Assembly (NCBI RefSeq): GCF_018320785.1
Contig: NC_054876.1
Location: 21,970,212-22,034,211, forward strand
Direction: 5' to 3'
Length of the DNA stretch: 64,000 nucleotides
Source: Cheilinus undulatus
Lineage: Eukaryota; Chordata; Actinopteri; Labriformes; Labridae
Shown here: positions 34,070 to 47,076 of the stretch, piece by piece
How the letters are laid out: each line of letters opens with the position of its first letter
Numbering within the stretch: the first letter of the stretch is position 1
Made by a program: the position numbers and the translations under genes
The notes under the pieces: model-generated
Told to the model about the DNA's origin: nothing
Databases searched by the model: none
Seen by the model: only the letters and a program-made list of their open reading frames with translations

Positions 34070-35711
34070 AAATGTGTTTTATTATGTTTATACAGCATAT
34101 TGTTATAAGTATACATTTTCTTGTTTAATTCACAAAATTTTATAACATATCCTTTTTTAGGTGAAATAAGTCACTAGCCACAATATGACCTTTACTGTCT
34201 CAAAAAAGAGAAACTCATGTTTTATGATGACCTTTGTTGTGTTGATTATTTAGCTAGTGGGGCTGAGTTAAGTCATGAGTTTATATATACTCGAGTGGTC
34301 TTTTAAGTGGGCATCACATAAAAATAAAATAAGAGATGAATGCAGGCATGAAAACAACCCGAACCTTTGGGACAACAGTTGATGTCAGAGTATTAAAACA
34401 GGATTCACACTCAGCTGTGTTGATTGGACTGCTGTATTTTTATCCTCTGCTCATTTCTCAAGTTTTGTCAGCAGTGTCATTTAAGAAGGAAGCACTGATG
34501 CTTTGTTTATGCTCACACACGACACAGGCAACAAAGTGAGTGACTGTCAGAGGTGGTGGAAAAGTGAAAGCCTAAGAACAGCAGACAGGAGAGGGAAAGA
34601 AAAGTACAGAGGAAACCTCTACATACAGGTTCTTAGCAGATCTATCCATGCCTCCTAATCAACTTCATGCCAATCCATTCTCTTACAAATTCACAGCTTT
34701 TTTCCTCTTACCTTTAATGCTCTTTTCATGGTTGAACTTCATGGAAATCTACAGTCAAATTCCCTTCCTCAAGTCCTCCTTCACTTTACACACACTTTGT
34801 CAACACCTAAAAAGGATGATACCTGTCAAAGCTGACACAAGAAAACTTAAATCACAAGTGTTTCTTGGGTTCAGCTCTTCCTTTTCATCTGGTCCTGTTC
34901 TTCACAGTCCAACTTCATCTTCTCATCCTGGTGTTAATATTTACTTTCTCATAACACTCCCGGTCTAACATTTCCTACCTCGGAGCAGAAATGATTAAAA
35001 TAAAAGCTCAGAGCTGCCTTGCCAGGGACTCATGATTCATCAGTGCAAGGGAGACTTGGCACTGTAGCAGCCTGTGACGTCTATGAGCCAAAACCTACAG
35101 AGTCTCCTAAAATAACAGAGATCTGCTGGAACAGACTGGGGACATTGTTCTTTATCAGCTGCATCTGTGGCAGACCTTAAAATAAAAGCAATACTTGACA
35201 GAGTTGTTCTGGGTTGTTATTTTCCATTACATTAAAATATACTGATTTGGTCATCAAGCTGCCCTCTCCAAACAGCCAAGTTGTGTTCATACCAGGAAAC
35301 ATTGCTAAAAAAATAAAAATAAAAGAAAGAGAGGAAAGTTTCCAAAAGAATAAAAATGTAAAACTCAAACACTAACAGCATCAATCCATCCAAACAACAA
35401 AGATATATTACAAATTCTGTTAGCAATAACTTATTTCACATCATGCAATAAAAAAAGGAAAATTAAGGACAAGAAACACAAATATAAGATTGATATCCCC
35501 TCCCTCATTTTGCTCAAATGTATTGGCAAGCAAGATAATGTCCATTCAGGTTTGGTTGTTCTCTGGGTATCTTTTTTCATGGTGGCACTTGAGTTCTTCT
35601 GATATAGTTGCTGTTTTTTTTTTCTTCTTGATGAGGTAAAAATGAGAGACTGAAGTACTGGGATGATGAAGACAGAGTGATGGAGGGGAAGGAGTAGCGA
35701 GCAAGAGACGC
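34070..35711 (-). terminator. ube2b: ube2b 3' UTR, end uncertain
   Basis: There is no AATAAA on the - strand within the first kilobase after the stop codon. The first canonical hexamer I find is at 34083-34078, which would give a 3' UTR of about 1.6 kb, similar to what is known for mammalian UBE2B. ATTAAA at 34717-34712 is a weaker alternative. The limits are inferred only from these hexamers. Confidence 0.35.
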
Positions 35712-35840
35712 TCAGACGTCCACCCAGCTCTGCTCGACGATGGCCGTCACCCTCTTCTCATACTCCCGCTTGTTTTCCTGATAGAGCTGTGCGGCCTGGC
35801 TGTTGGCCGGGCTGTTGGGGTTTGGCTCATCCAGCAACGA
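35712..35840 (-). CDS. ube2b: ube2b coding exon 6
   Basis: The acceptor TTTTTTCCACAG precedes 35840. The exon codes residues 111-152 ([19 protein letters not shown]-terminal helices, EQSWVDV) and the stop TGA at 35714-35712. The 3' UTR continues to lower coordinates. Confidence 0.95.
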   Translation of the reverse strand, partial: SLLDEPNPNSPANSQAAQLYQENKREYEKRVTAIVEQSWVDV

Positions 35841-38800
35841 CTGTGGAAAAAAAAAGGGGATAAAAGTTACAAATAGATCCACAAGCCATCAGTCTTATGA
35901 GCATTAAATAAGCAGGAATGTTCTGTGAATGGGCTGACATCATGAGAAATATACTAGTATGTAAGGGTGTCAAATGTTTGAGACTTTGTAACTGTGATGC
36001 CAGGTTTATTTTTATTGAAATGATCTAAGGATGCTTTTCACAATGTGGTACTGGCTTCACTTGTCTCAATCCTACTTACTTAAAAAAGATCTGTTAGGAT
36101 CACACCTTTACCTGAAACTTTTCTTGGTACTACTCCTGGAGAAATTCCAATCAAGTTGAGCTGATACTAACCAAATAAAGTTCTTTACACACTGGGTCTG
36201 TTATTTTTGGATGCGTTTTTTTGGATCCGAAACCCTTAAAAAACGTCACGCACTTGGACCTTACACACTGGATCCGATGCGTTTTTATTTGCCTTCACTG
36301 CGAAAATTCGGACAATGTGGCAAATAGTTTCGTACTGCGAGCCTGCGTCTCTGTCACTCCTTTTAAAATCCTGCCCGATCCATCCTGACAGAGAACTTCA
36401 TTCAGCACCCATTCATGCGTAATAGCGCTGAGCCACGTTGGAGAAACAGAGAGAGCAACTTTATAATTCTGTCTCTGTTATGAGCTGTGAGTAGGTTACA
36501 ACGTATGCCTTTATCTGTTATATTTCCATAGCTGATATCCACATAATACACCGGAAAACTACGGTGTTTGCAGCGAGGGTTCAGGAGTGGGAGAGAGGGA
36601 GAGAGGGAGGAGTTGGACGGGGGTGAGTGAGCGAGAGAGAATAAAGTAACGGGCGCTGATCTGAATCATGAACCACCCTTATATCTGTTATATTTCCATG
36701 GTTTATATCCACAGAATAAATTAGCAAACTTTGGTGTTTAAAGTGAGGTTAGTGCGAGAGAGAAGGAGAGAGGGAAGGAGGAGGGGTCTGGTGGGGGTGA
36801 GCAAGGGAGGAGGAAGCAGTGGACACTGTTTTGAATCATCACTCACCCATTTAAATGACTTGGACTGATGCGAAATTTTGCATAAAATCGAACCTGTTCC
36901 GAAAAAAAAAAAAAAAAAAAACGGACGAAAATTTCGGACTAAGTGTGCATACATGATTTACATAACATGACCTCAATTTTTTTTTCTAACGTGCGAAAAA
37001 TTTGGACGAAAAAAACGGACTCAGTGTGCAAAGGCCTTAACTGCCGATCACTGAGTGGTCAGAAAGTATGGTCACCAAGAGTGTCATGTGTGAGATAACC
37101 TACACCTGAATCAAACCCCTCTCATCTTTGGTTCAAACTGTTTTATAATTTCCCAAACTTCTCAGTACTTTTCAATTGTATTTATTCTCACTACTTGTAA
37201 CCTTCTCTGGTTACTCAGAATGAAAACATTGCTCCCAAGTCCTCTGCTGTTGTTGTATTGGACATCACAGCAGTTTTAGTTCCTATGGTAAAAAGGTAAT
37301 AGGCCTGAGTAATATGGCCTGAAGAACATATCACAGTATGTCTCATGCCATTTGAAGTAACTGTATATATCACAGTATTCAAAAATTTTAAAAATAATGC
37401 ATTTAAATGCATATTCACTTGCTACAACCTCCCTTCCCCCCCGAAACAAGTGATGTGATGGCAGAGTCAATGCATGTCTGAGCATTAAATGACAGAAAAA
37501 CATGGTTATTTTTGATTTCACTTAGTTTTGCCTGCTGTAAGGTTGAGCTTACGCAGAGGCAGTGTACAGCTGCTTTTCTGACTTTGTTGAACGGCACAGC
37601 CTTGATCTTTGACTCATCATGGACTTAAAACAAGAGAATTAACACAGCAGATGCATTTAAACCGCTGTTCACTGTTACAAAAATCTGACCTGTGATGATA
37701 TTGATACTGCTTTACCACCCACCACTGGAAGGTACTATTAAAATTTATACTTAAATAGAAAACAAAGTACCTGGTACTAAAACTGAGTAGTTAAGCTGGT
37801 GCTTACATGTAATTATCTTAACAGGATAGATATGTTTCAAGGCCATAAAAAAGCCTTCAGCATTTCTGTCTTTCTTAACAGAAAGCTACAGCAAGTCAAA
37901 AAGAGAGAAAATGTCTAAATTACAAGCATGTTTGCAATATTGTGTGCAGAAGTTGGCCCGCATTTTTTAAAAATAAAAATCACTTCAGTTGAAAGGTGTA
38001 CATGTTGAACAAAGGTATTATTTAACAATTCAGACATTTTAAATAATTCCTTTAAAAAACACAAAATATCCCATGCATGTCAATCAGAAATCCAGTAATG
38101 TCATGAATAAAAATATGTACATTGCAATTAAGAAATGATAAACTCCTGAAATCATTCAGCTGACATATGCCAAATGGCCCATGTGTACACTGTAAAAATG
38201 TTCTGTCAAACTGACTCACCTGGATGGAGGTGAGTATGGACGACACATCATATGTGGGACTCCAGCGGTTCTGAAGGATGTCTAAACATATACTGCCATC
38301 TGCGTAAACTGGGGACAAAGAGACACAACATTGTTAAGGTTTACAATACTGAGATTCAAATCCAAACACTGGCAAGTAAACCTCATTAACATAAATTTCT
38401 AGGTTTAGAGGAAATTGAATGTACAACATATGTGGAGCAGATGCTGTTAAACAAAAAAGAAATGATACAAAACTGTGATGTGCTTACATTGTGACGATAA
38501 CTACATCTAAACACTTCAAATTTTCACTCATACAAGGGACTTTTTTGCATCTTCGGGTGCAAAAGTAAAAGTAGCACAAGGTGAAATGGTTATTTAAAGA
38601 AGACTAAAGAAAACACAGGATAAACAAAAAAGTCAGGACTAAAATCAAGGCCAGGTGGAACACTTCTGATGCAAAGCCATCATGGTGAGAGGTAAATGGA
38701 CTTGGGATGGCTTAGTTCTTTTCTAGTAATCTGACTACTGTAAGTGCTTTACAACACAGGTCACACCTATCCATCTACACCCATTCATGCCACATCCATA

Positions 38801-41800
38801 CACTGATGGAAGAGGCTGCTATGGAAATTTGCCATCAGAATTAGCTAATCCTATCCATATGCATTCATCACATTTACACATCAAAGTAAGGTTACGTGTC
38901 TTGTCCAAGGACACATTGATATGCAACTGCAGGAGCTGAGGATTGAACCCACACCCTTTCGATTGCAGGATGATTGCTTGTACCTACTAATCCACAGTCG
39001 CCCTCACACAGAAAAACAATTTTATTAAGAGTTTTCTTCCAGCCTCACTGATATAAATAACTACATTCATTTCACCCATGGGCTTGAAAATGAGATGAAT
39101 GGGAGGAAACAGCTTGAATGAAGAGGAAAGGCTTTGAGTAATGGATGCAGAAACTGTTAACTCTTGGTACACACTTTTATTTTTATACTTGGACAGATTT
39201 TTGTTCCATCCTTGAGACTGAATATGTGCCAGAGTGTTCAGGCAGATGTACAACTTACCATTTGGGTGAAACATTCTGGAGACAAATCGAACTGTGGGAG
39301 GCTTGTTTGGGTACTCCTCTGAAAACTCTATCAGCAGCTTAAACGTTCCTGCGGAGAGGTGGAGAAAGAGGAGGTGGGTGTGAGACAGTGAATATCAAAA
39401 GAGAGAGAGAAGGAGAGCGAGTATGTGAGTAGCACACAGAGGAGAATACAGATGTGAAAAAACGAGGAGGTCAGAGAAAGCGGGCGAAACAATTACGTTA
39501 CTAAAAATACAGCTGGCTCGACTAGAAAGAGAAGCTAATCCTTCACTGAGGCAGAGATGTTGACTCTGCAGGCTTGCAATGGAATAAAGGAGGGGGTTTA
39601 CTAACAAGAGCAAACAATACATGCTGAGTCAGCACTAGTCCTGCCTGACCCCAAGACAGAAAAATAAGTTGAAAAAGTGTATATGACAAAAAAGTGTTTA
39701 TTTGTGCATAAATGTATGCACAACTTTCATGTTATATGTACAGAGGGCTGCTGCAAAACTGCAAGTTTGTGACCAATATATAGAACATCTGATTAACACA
39801 TAAAATAAACTTGCCAGAGAATACCAGTGGAGGAAATACACACAAATAGATAGATTTAGAAACATTAAATAAAAAAACACATATAAAAAAGTGAAAAGAA
39901 GATGAACAAAAAGACGCTGGACTGTGCCACAGATTTCGTAATTGACAGCTGAAGGATGCTCTGCATGTCAAACTTAAAAAACGAAAGTGCAATAAAAAAT
40001 GGAATAATGCAAATTCATATAAAAAGAGCAGGAGAAAATCAAATCAAATCCAGAGCTGAGAGAAATGTTCTCCCACTGAGGCTGCATTTTATTGACAGGA
40101 TGAATCAAAATGGAGAACTTACCATCTTCAAACGGTGTTCCCACAGGCCTGCAGAGACAGAAGGAAAGAGAAAGAAGGGGGGATAGATTATTACCTGATT
40201 CAAAATATTCTCAATGCAGCCAATAAAGTACCCACTTGAAGAAAAAATCTTACTATAACCAACAGTTCTCTTTAAAGAACATGCTCTGCACAGACAGACA
40301 GCAGACACTTTATTTATCCTGCTCTTCACATTCGCACAGTGTCAAGGAGCATATCAAAACAGTTGCCCACGTGTTTTACATTTCTTTCAGCCTCCCCTTT
40401 GACTTTGAATGAGGTGAAAAGCTATTAGTAAGTTTATTTATATTTCAAACCCAAGTATGTATCCCTGGTGTTTGTTTTCTTGCACCTTGTTAACTTTTCA
40501 ATTGCTGTCTGCTGTTGCTTTTTGTTAAATGTGTTCTCGATGTTAAAATCAATTGGAATAGACTCTCTCTACAGAGACTGCCAGACAACTTCAGCTCATT
40601 CAGTCACTGCTGCCAACGTTTTAATGGGAACTAAGAGATCCAAGCACATCCTCTTCCTAAAAGTTCACACTGGTTTCCAGTTACTGATAGAAGAGATAAG
40701 TAGTGCTTTTTATACTTGCTTGTAAATAAACAAATTAGTCTTTTAAATCTCCAGGAAAAGCTTGCTGGGTACAGCTCAAGTCAGACTCCAAAAAAGTGAA
40801 GCTGCTTTCGTCTTTAATATTGCTTTAACTTGGGGTGTAACATATTAGTCATGGTTCAGGGGTCTAGACTTGGTGCACATAGTCACACAACAAATTCATT
40901 TAAATGGAGAAAAAAAGGCAATCACACACGGAAATATTCAAACACCAATCTAGGTGGCAGTAAGGCTTGAAACTGTTTGCAAACAGCTTTTAAACAACTA
41001 ATGAAGAAGAAGAGGAAGCAGACACAACAAAACACACAAAGGAGGAAAGTTAGCTTCATTAACAAGAGCAATGGAGCTGCAAGACCCGCTGACTTCTCCC
41101 TCGCCCCTACTTCTCTACACTGTTTTTAAAAAGCCTCTTGATGTAAGAGCAGAAAGACATTACCAGTGCAGGTACATTTTAAACTAAAGGCTATACACTG
41201 ATATGCAGAAGTGGAAAAAACTGGGCAGCATTTAAGCAAGCATTTAAGTGCGCTGTTCAGGCTCCAATACAACAATCACATCCTGTGTTTACATTAGCCA
41301 CTCAACTTTATTTGTATTGAACCTTTCATACATAAGAGCCTGCAGCTCAAAGTATTTCACAAAAAAACAGACAGAGCAAAATACAACAGTAAAAAAAGAG
41401 CAATAACACAAATAATAATGAGGGGCCATATCAAAAATAAAATCAATGCGGTAAAGACACTAAAATACTACAAAAATCAATGACATACACAAGGGGTGAT
41501 TTTACATAAAAGACTGCATCCACTGTTTTTTACACATGACACAATAAAGAATTTATAAATATGATATATTGCTCTAAAATGCACAGTGTATTTCCATATG
41601 CATTTTTGCACTGTATTCATCTTAAATCAGGAGATAGGCTATCCATTTCTGTATTGCTTTTTAATTTAAATCTGGTCATTTATGTAGTTTTTTTTTCTAG
41701 ATTAACAAAACGCATACCAAACCATGACCCCAAAACTGAGCCTGAGCCTCTGTAAACCGTTAAACCTCCTGCTTGAATGAACCCTGTTGTATATCAAATG

Positions 41801-44800
41801 TAACCCAATCATAATCATTAAAAGGCATTAAAGAACTGAAGGACAACAACAATAATTGCCGACCAAAGAAAAGATTTACATTTCAAAGAAGAAAAAAAAG
41901 AATAAACCTGTAACACTGGGTTGGGGGTTGTTTTTTTTTTTTTTTGTTTTGGTCTGAGAAACCTGTGGTGAAGCATGACGTCTACTAGATTGAAAGCCTC
42001 ATATTATACTTTCAAAGCCACTGTTCTCATGTAACTTGATTTTGTTTTACATTGCATTTATTTTCTTTGTTGAACTTTGTTGACATCTGTTCACAGGTTC
42101 CATAACTACACTAAGGCTGGGAAATTCATCAAAGTTTAGATTAAATCTCAATTTGTCCTTTTGCAATTTTCAGTTCACAGAAGATGCAATAATTCTTTGA
42201 CCTGACATTTGTTAAAAAATAACAGCTTAATTTTTTTGTAGCAGAGATGTTATGCTCTAACATCATGCAAACATTCAGGGGTAAATTCTAGAATAATTAG
42301 AAAGAAATCCTACATTCCTGGTTTTTCTATATGTGTGTCATATTAAAAATCAGAAAGGCACACACTCATCATTTCATAGAGAATTTGCAATGTGTCAAAA
42401 CAACTGCAATTAGATCATTTTTAAAAGCTGTTCAGCCTTAGTTCAATCTACCAAATATGGTATTTGTTGAAATATAGAAGGATTTATTACTTGTTTGTTG
42501 AGAAAAAATAAGATGAACACAAATTATCGCATATTAAACAACATTTGCAATATTCTGGGAGTAAAAATCACAATTAGAAGATTTTACTAATTCATCTAGC
42601 CCTAAAATATAAATCTTTATCAGTTAAAATGTGATTTTTTGATCTTATAATCATTGTTTAGCATTTCTAAATGATTCTTACAAAACGCACTTGAAATGAT
42701 CTGTTTTTTTTAGTTTTTTTTTTTTTTACTTAAAAGCTGCTCTCCTAATAATAATTTTTTTTTACAGAATTACAAGGAAAAAATTTATTGATCTGTGGGG
42801 AACTGGGAAGAAACCAGGCAGGATTGATGCAGTTAGGACATACATTAATTTCATACTGTGACTACGCTAGTTTTATAAGCAGGCTCAGTTTTTAAAATGT
42901 TTCTTCTTTGTCTTTATATGCATTTCAATCTTTTTAACAACCAAGCCATATCAGAGACGGTCTTAACCTGCATGTATTCACTGTGGTTTCTTCTTCATAA
43001 AAACCTTTCTCTCTTTCTCCCTAACTTATGTGTCCCATCTTGTTCTTCCATCAAACACCTGCTGGGTTTCCACATGCTGATGTTTCAAACTGGTATGCGC
43101 CACAATCAGGGCTGCAGTCAAAAATATTTAAGTATCACACAGTGATGGGGGTTAGTTTGGGGAATCTTCGCATCACAATCACAGTGGCAGAGAGAGTAAA
43201 GACAGCAGGGCGGAGTTGGATTTTGAGCATGACTCACCCAAAAATAACTGCGTTCCAAAGCATGATGTTGTTCTCTGATGGTGCTCCACTCACACCGGTG
43301 GGAGGATCTTCTTGAAGTCTGGTAAAGAAAGAGAGAAAGATTTACCCAGAGAATGGTACAGAGACAGGCAGAGAGAAGGAGAAAGCTAGAAAAATACATG
43401 GTAAGACAAGGAAACACATAAAACAAGTATATGGACAAAAAGAAAGGTAGGGGGAAGGCAGAAAGACAAAAGAAAAAAAAGAGGATGGAAAACAAAAAGC
43501 ACAATATAAAGGCAAATAGATGGACCAAAAATGATGAAAAACAGAATACAATAGAGATGGGAAAGGAAACAATAACAGAGAGAAGAAAATAGAGGCAGGA
43601 GAGAGAGAGAAAGCAAGGACTGGAGAGAGCGTGAGGATTTTAATTAACACCTTGACTGCAGGATAATTATAAGTCAAAACACGAACTGCTGTATCAACAT
43701 GACTTCAGTCGACAGACAGCCTTGCAGGATGAACTGCACACTGCCCATCACATGTCAGTAAACGGGAACTATGCTATTCAGAGTCATCTGATTCACTACT
43801 ATAGCAAGACTGTATCCCAAGTGAGAACCAAAAGCTGGCAATGCACCTCAAGTAACATATGACTAACAATGTCATGCCTGGGATATAAAATATGAAATAC
43901 CTTTAAAAGAAAAAGGACAGGCACCCCAATTATTTCCTACCAATAATATTTCTACTATTGTCTCTCCAGTAATGATCTATATAAATCATTGTTAAACTGA
44001 AGCCCAGTTTATGATAGCTCTTGATGCTTAAGTGTGCCTCTCCCCAGAAAAAAAAACAATGTGGTGCATAAGAGGTGATGTGATTTGGTCTTCATCTGCA
44101 GCAGCAGCAGCAGCAGTGACAGCAGTGTGTTAGGAATAAAAAGAGGAATTGGGTAGTAGCAGCAGGAGCAGTGCAGGACAGAAAAGATGTCATCTAAAGA
44201 CAAAAAACCTCTAACATAAAGTCAAAATAAATTGATGAAATCTGGGGTCAGCTGATTGAGATAGTCCAAGTAAGCTGATGCCTTGAGGGGTTGAATCTAA
44301 TGGTTATTAATTTTTTATCACTGATGAATCTCCAAAGTTACTGTCTGTAATTTGATGCAGAAGACAGAGTTAGTCTTCAATGAAGCATTTTTTACAATCA
44401 AAATCAAAACGGATAATCCTGCAATTAAAGAATAAAAAAAAAATTAGTAACCAGCAACTGATGACTGGTTTTGCATGAAAAATGCCCCTATATCACAAAT
44501 GGTGATAGTTAAAACAGTATTTACTGCTTTTTTAAACATGTACAATTTAGCCTGATGCTTTCCCTCAAATACCTCTAGAAAACCTTTTCCCCATAAAAAT
44601 AGAAATCGTTTTACAACAGGCCATTGGTATTCTTTGGGAAATTCACGAATCAAATAATTCATCACAAATTATGAAATGGCTGACTGTCTCAAATGATAAT
44701 AATCATTAGCTTCAGCACTTCAAGGAAAAAAAAATGCCCAGAGCTGTCTGTAAAGTAATCTTTATGAGGCACAGTGCAATACACCTCAGCAACAACTGCC

Positions 44801-47076
44801 TAGCAACAAGACGTCAACAAATAGTAAGAAGCACACACAAATGTCGCAGGTCAACATTTTGAATTAAGTTTCCAACAACCTGCCTGTGGTTTGTTAAAAC
44901 GTTTATATCGGTGTGGTCTTTAATAACAGGTTTCTGCAGGGCAAAGGGAACTTAGCACCGTAGGTTCCCTTGTTGAAGCTCACAGTATGTTACTGTGTCA
45001 CATTAAAACAAACTGCTTCAGACCACCTCAGCATGTAGGCCAAGTCCAAAAGCAAAGTACCACAGACCACAATCCCATGCGTAGTATAAAATCTGGCTTA
45101 ATAAGAGCTTATAGCTATAAAACAAGGTAGGCTGATTTGTGTGTCGGTGTGTGAGTGTGGATCAGTGTCCCTAGCTGCAGACAGACTCGCTGCAATTAAC
45201 CTCATTTAGTGTAATCTGCCTGAGCTCTGTGCTGCTGCTGCTGGAAGGATGCTCAACGTCACTACTAGTGGATGGTAATAGATAGTTACTTTATTTTATC
45301 CGTTAACTAGGGAATAGATGCACATGCAGATTAGGGGGAGAATTAGATATGCAATATACTTCCCTTGTTTACTGATTGACGAAAAAATAAAATGCAACTT
45401 TTAATTAAATGGATGGTTAAAATAATTTTATTTGGAAGGAAACAACTAGCATTTTTTCAAAGGCTCCCTAGAGTTTTACTGATGATTCATATTAATGTCC
45501 TTGTGAACTGAAAGTCTTCGGGTTTTTAACTGCCTGTTCGACTGGGAAAAAATGCCATTTGGAGACTTAAAAGAAATGTAAAATAAAGCAAACCACAAGA
45601 CTAATTTATTAACAAACAAAAAAAAAAAAAAAAACAACTACTGTTGGTTGGTGCTCAACTTCATATACATACACTACATCTGGTTTGACTAGGTTATGCT
45701 AGACATAATATTTACACGGAAAAGTGATGCTTAACCGCATATGAGTAAAAGACATTCAGATGTTTATTTAAACTGTTGAACAGAGTGTAAAAACCAGCTT
45801 ATCTCAACAGCACTTCAACACCACAGTGTCAAGGTACTCCGCCAAAATGTCACACTCACATTTGATGCTATTCAAACAATTGTATTGCACAGTTTCAAGT
45901 ACCATTGTGCAAATAATTTGACTTACAAATCAAACAAAGGGAGGCTAGGCAATACCACGCAAGGCTGCATTCAATCAGCCAGCTCTGGCTTTGGCACCAG
46001 GGGCTGATCCAGGAATGTGCCGTTGTGTTTCCCCTGTTACAGTTTACCACCTGGGGACTGGTGCTGCAGTGTAGAGTTACAGTGACACCTTATCTGCCCT
46101 GCTTCAACGGCTCTGCTTAGTAGAATAGCTTAGGATCTTTTTTTCCACTGACAGGTGTGTGAACAGCACACGGAGACACACGCACGTTCTGTAGGTGACC
46201 ATATGGGGCAAGGTAACAGATTGGGGCTAGCAGGTATTACAATCGGCCACTTGCCAGGTGTGGTTCTCCCAGGTTACCTCGACATTCTCTTCCTGTCTTA
46301 ATTGGTTCTGACTGAACAAGCACTGGAGACAAAAACGAATACATTATAAAAACAAACCAATCTTTAAATTTACCAGCTGTAACAGGAGGTGGCAGGCAAA
46401 TATCTGGCCTTCTCAAATATTGAGATGGGGCACCCCCAGACACACACACACAGAGTTGTGCAACACCTGAGAGCCACGTTGCTTTCAGGGGGACTGAAAC
46501 CAAACTGTTGGCTTGCTAATTGAGTTCAGCCACCGTATAAACAGCAGTAATTTACACATACACCTTGCATACTGCGAAAAGTAACTGGCAAATCCTTTCA
46601 CAAATAACTTCTTATCAGGGTCGCTTAAAGCGAGAGTGTCTATAATTGTTTCTCGTGTTGTCCTGTGATATGTAACTCAATTTGCAAGCTCTATTCGTAC
46701 CCAAACAAACAACCTAGCATGAAATAATCGAAAGACCACCCTTATTCCCTGGATAGAAAAAACACTGCAGAACACGACATTGCAATAATTAGCTGTGATA
46801 AAATGATTCTAAAAAATCATAAACCCCCAGTTTTAATCTAACCGATAACGTATAATGCATTAAACAACCAATTTCGGCGAGTAAACAACACAACAGTACA
46901 AGTATAGCTTTATAAACAGCATTCTTTCCACCAGCAGCTAACGCTAAGCTAACAGAGAGCTAGCCGCTTCATTGGCTAACGTTGGTAGCCACACACAAAC
47001 AGAAAAAGATGAGTGTCAAAACGTTGCGGTACCTTTTAAAATCTCTCATAAGCCGTCTCCTTGCCGGGGTCGACAT
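35712..47076 (-). CDS. ube2b: RAD6-type ubiquitin-conjugating enzyme E2 B, complete six-exon gene
   Basis: Six - strand exons (47076-47033, 43318-43238, 40148-40123, 39348-39259, 38308-38220, 35840-35712) join to exactly 459 nt: 152 residues and a stop, the length of vertebrate UBE2A/UBE2B. All junctions are GT..AG and phases match. The UBC fold is complete: N-terminal helix ([20 protein letters not shown]), the HPN motif at 78-80, the active-site Cys88 in [10 protein letters not shown], then the [11 protein letters not shown] and C-terminal helix segments. RAD6 enzymes take ubiquitin from E1 and, with RAD18 or RNF20/40, monoubiquitinate PCNA (damage tolerance) and histone H2B; they act mainly in the nucleus. 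Assignment to the B paralogue rather than ube2a rests on linkage to cdkn2aipnl. The last residues (WVDV) differ from both mammalian paralogues, as do Val44 and Arg75. Intron 1 (3.7 kb) is the longest. Confidence 0.96.
36183..37034. mobile_element. Non-autonomous DNA transposon in ube2b intron 5 with internal tandem duplication
   Basis: Imperfect inverted termini CTTTACACACTGGGTCTGTT (left) and CTTTGCACACTGAGTCCGTT (right, reverse complement). The interior contains two tandem copies of an about 170-bp unit (36505-36675 and 36676-36850), each starting TATCTGTTATATTTCCAT and ending near GAATCATSA. Confidence 0.65.
37300..37725. mobile_element. hAT-like non-autonomous element in ube2b intron 5
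   Basis: Starts TAGGCCTGAGTAATATGGCC and ends GATGATATTGATACTGCTTT then ACCACCCACC, the pattern of the same broad family as 7578-8883. No target duplication could be verified. Confidence 0.45.
38220..38308 (-). CDS. ube2b: ube2b coding exon 5 (active-site exon)
   Basis: An 89-nt exon coding residues 81-110: [16 protein letters not shown] with the catalytic Cys88, then [14 protein letters not shown]. The acceptor is TTTGTCCCCAG and the donor GTGAGT. The sequence is identical in every key residue to known RAD6 proteins. Confidence 0.96.
38725..39004 (-). repeat. tRNA-derived SINE in ube2b intron 4
   Basis: Read on the - strand: GAGGGCGACTGTGGATTAGT then AGGTACAAGCAATCATCC, with B box GGGTTCAATCCTC. 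It is followed by the well-known fish body (AAGTGTCCTTGGACAAG type), ending near GTAAAGCACTT on the - strand. Confidence 0.65.
39259..39348 (-). CDS. ube2b: ube2b coding exon 4
   Basis: A 90-nt exon between the acceptor CTCTCCGCAG and donor GTAAGT. It codes residues 51-80 and the first base of Val81 ([18 protein letters not shown], then the strand leading to FHPN). The HPN motif, whose Asn supports the oxyanion in E2 catalysis, is at the end of this exon. Confidence 0.95.
40123..40148 (-). CDS. ube2b: ube2b coding exon 3 (26-nt micro-exon)
   Basis: This exon of only 26 nt codes PVGTPFED with split glycines at both ends. The acceptor TCTCTGCAG and donor GTAAGT are both strong. The residues fall exactly in the gap between exons 2 and 4 of the E2 fold, which confirms it. 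Val44 replaces the acidic residue of the mammalian proteins. Confidence 0.93.
42112..42604. mobile_element. Possible hAT-like MITE in ube2b intron 2
   Basis: Left TAAGGCTGGGAAATTCATC and right (reverse complement) TAGGGCTAGATGAATTAG share a short degenerate terminus; the body is AT-rich with many AATT runs. Boundaries uncertain. Confidence 0.35.
43238..43318 (-). CDS. ube2b: ube2b coding exon 2
   Basis: The acceptor is TTTACCAG and the donor GTGAGT. The 81-nt exon covers residues 15-42 ([17 protein letters not shown] through NAVIFG) and contains the family's characteristic [10 protein letters not shown] segment, here followed by Leu where mammals have Gln. Confidence 0.95.
43319..47032 (-). 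other. ube2b: ube2b intron 1
   Basis: 3.7 kb. It holds a GA-rich low-complexity stretch (43320-43620), a (GCA)n run at 44097-44116 and a poly-A run near 45617. No other gene recognised. Confidence 0.8.
47033..47076 (-). CDS. ube2b: ube2b coding exon 1
   Basis: The start codon at 47076-47074 has A at -3. The exon codes [14 protein letters not shown] and two bases of Arg15, then the donor GTACCG at 47032. The basic N-terminal segment is the RAD6 helix that contacts E1 and RAD18-type ligases in known family members. Confidence 0.95.

Noticed and set aside
43118..43677. Leu/Phe-rich - strand frames overlapping ube2b exon 2
   Set aside because: Only 43238-43318 is real; the rest is translation of GA-rich intron 1 in the antisense-like CT register.
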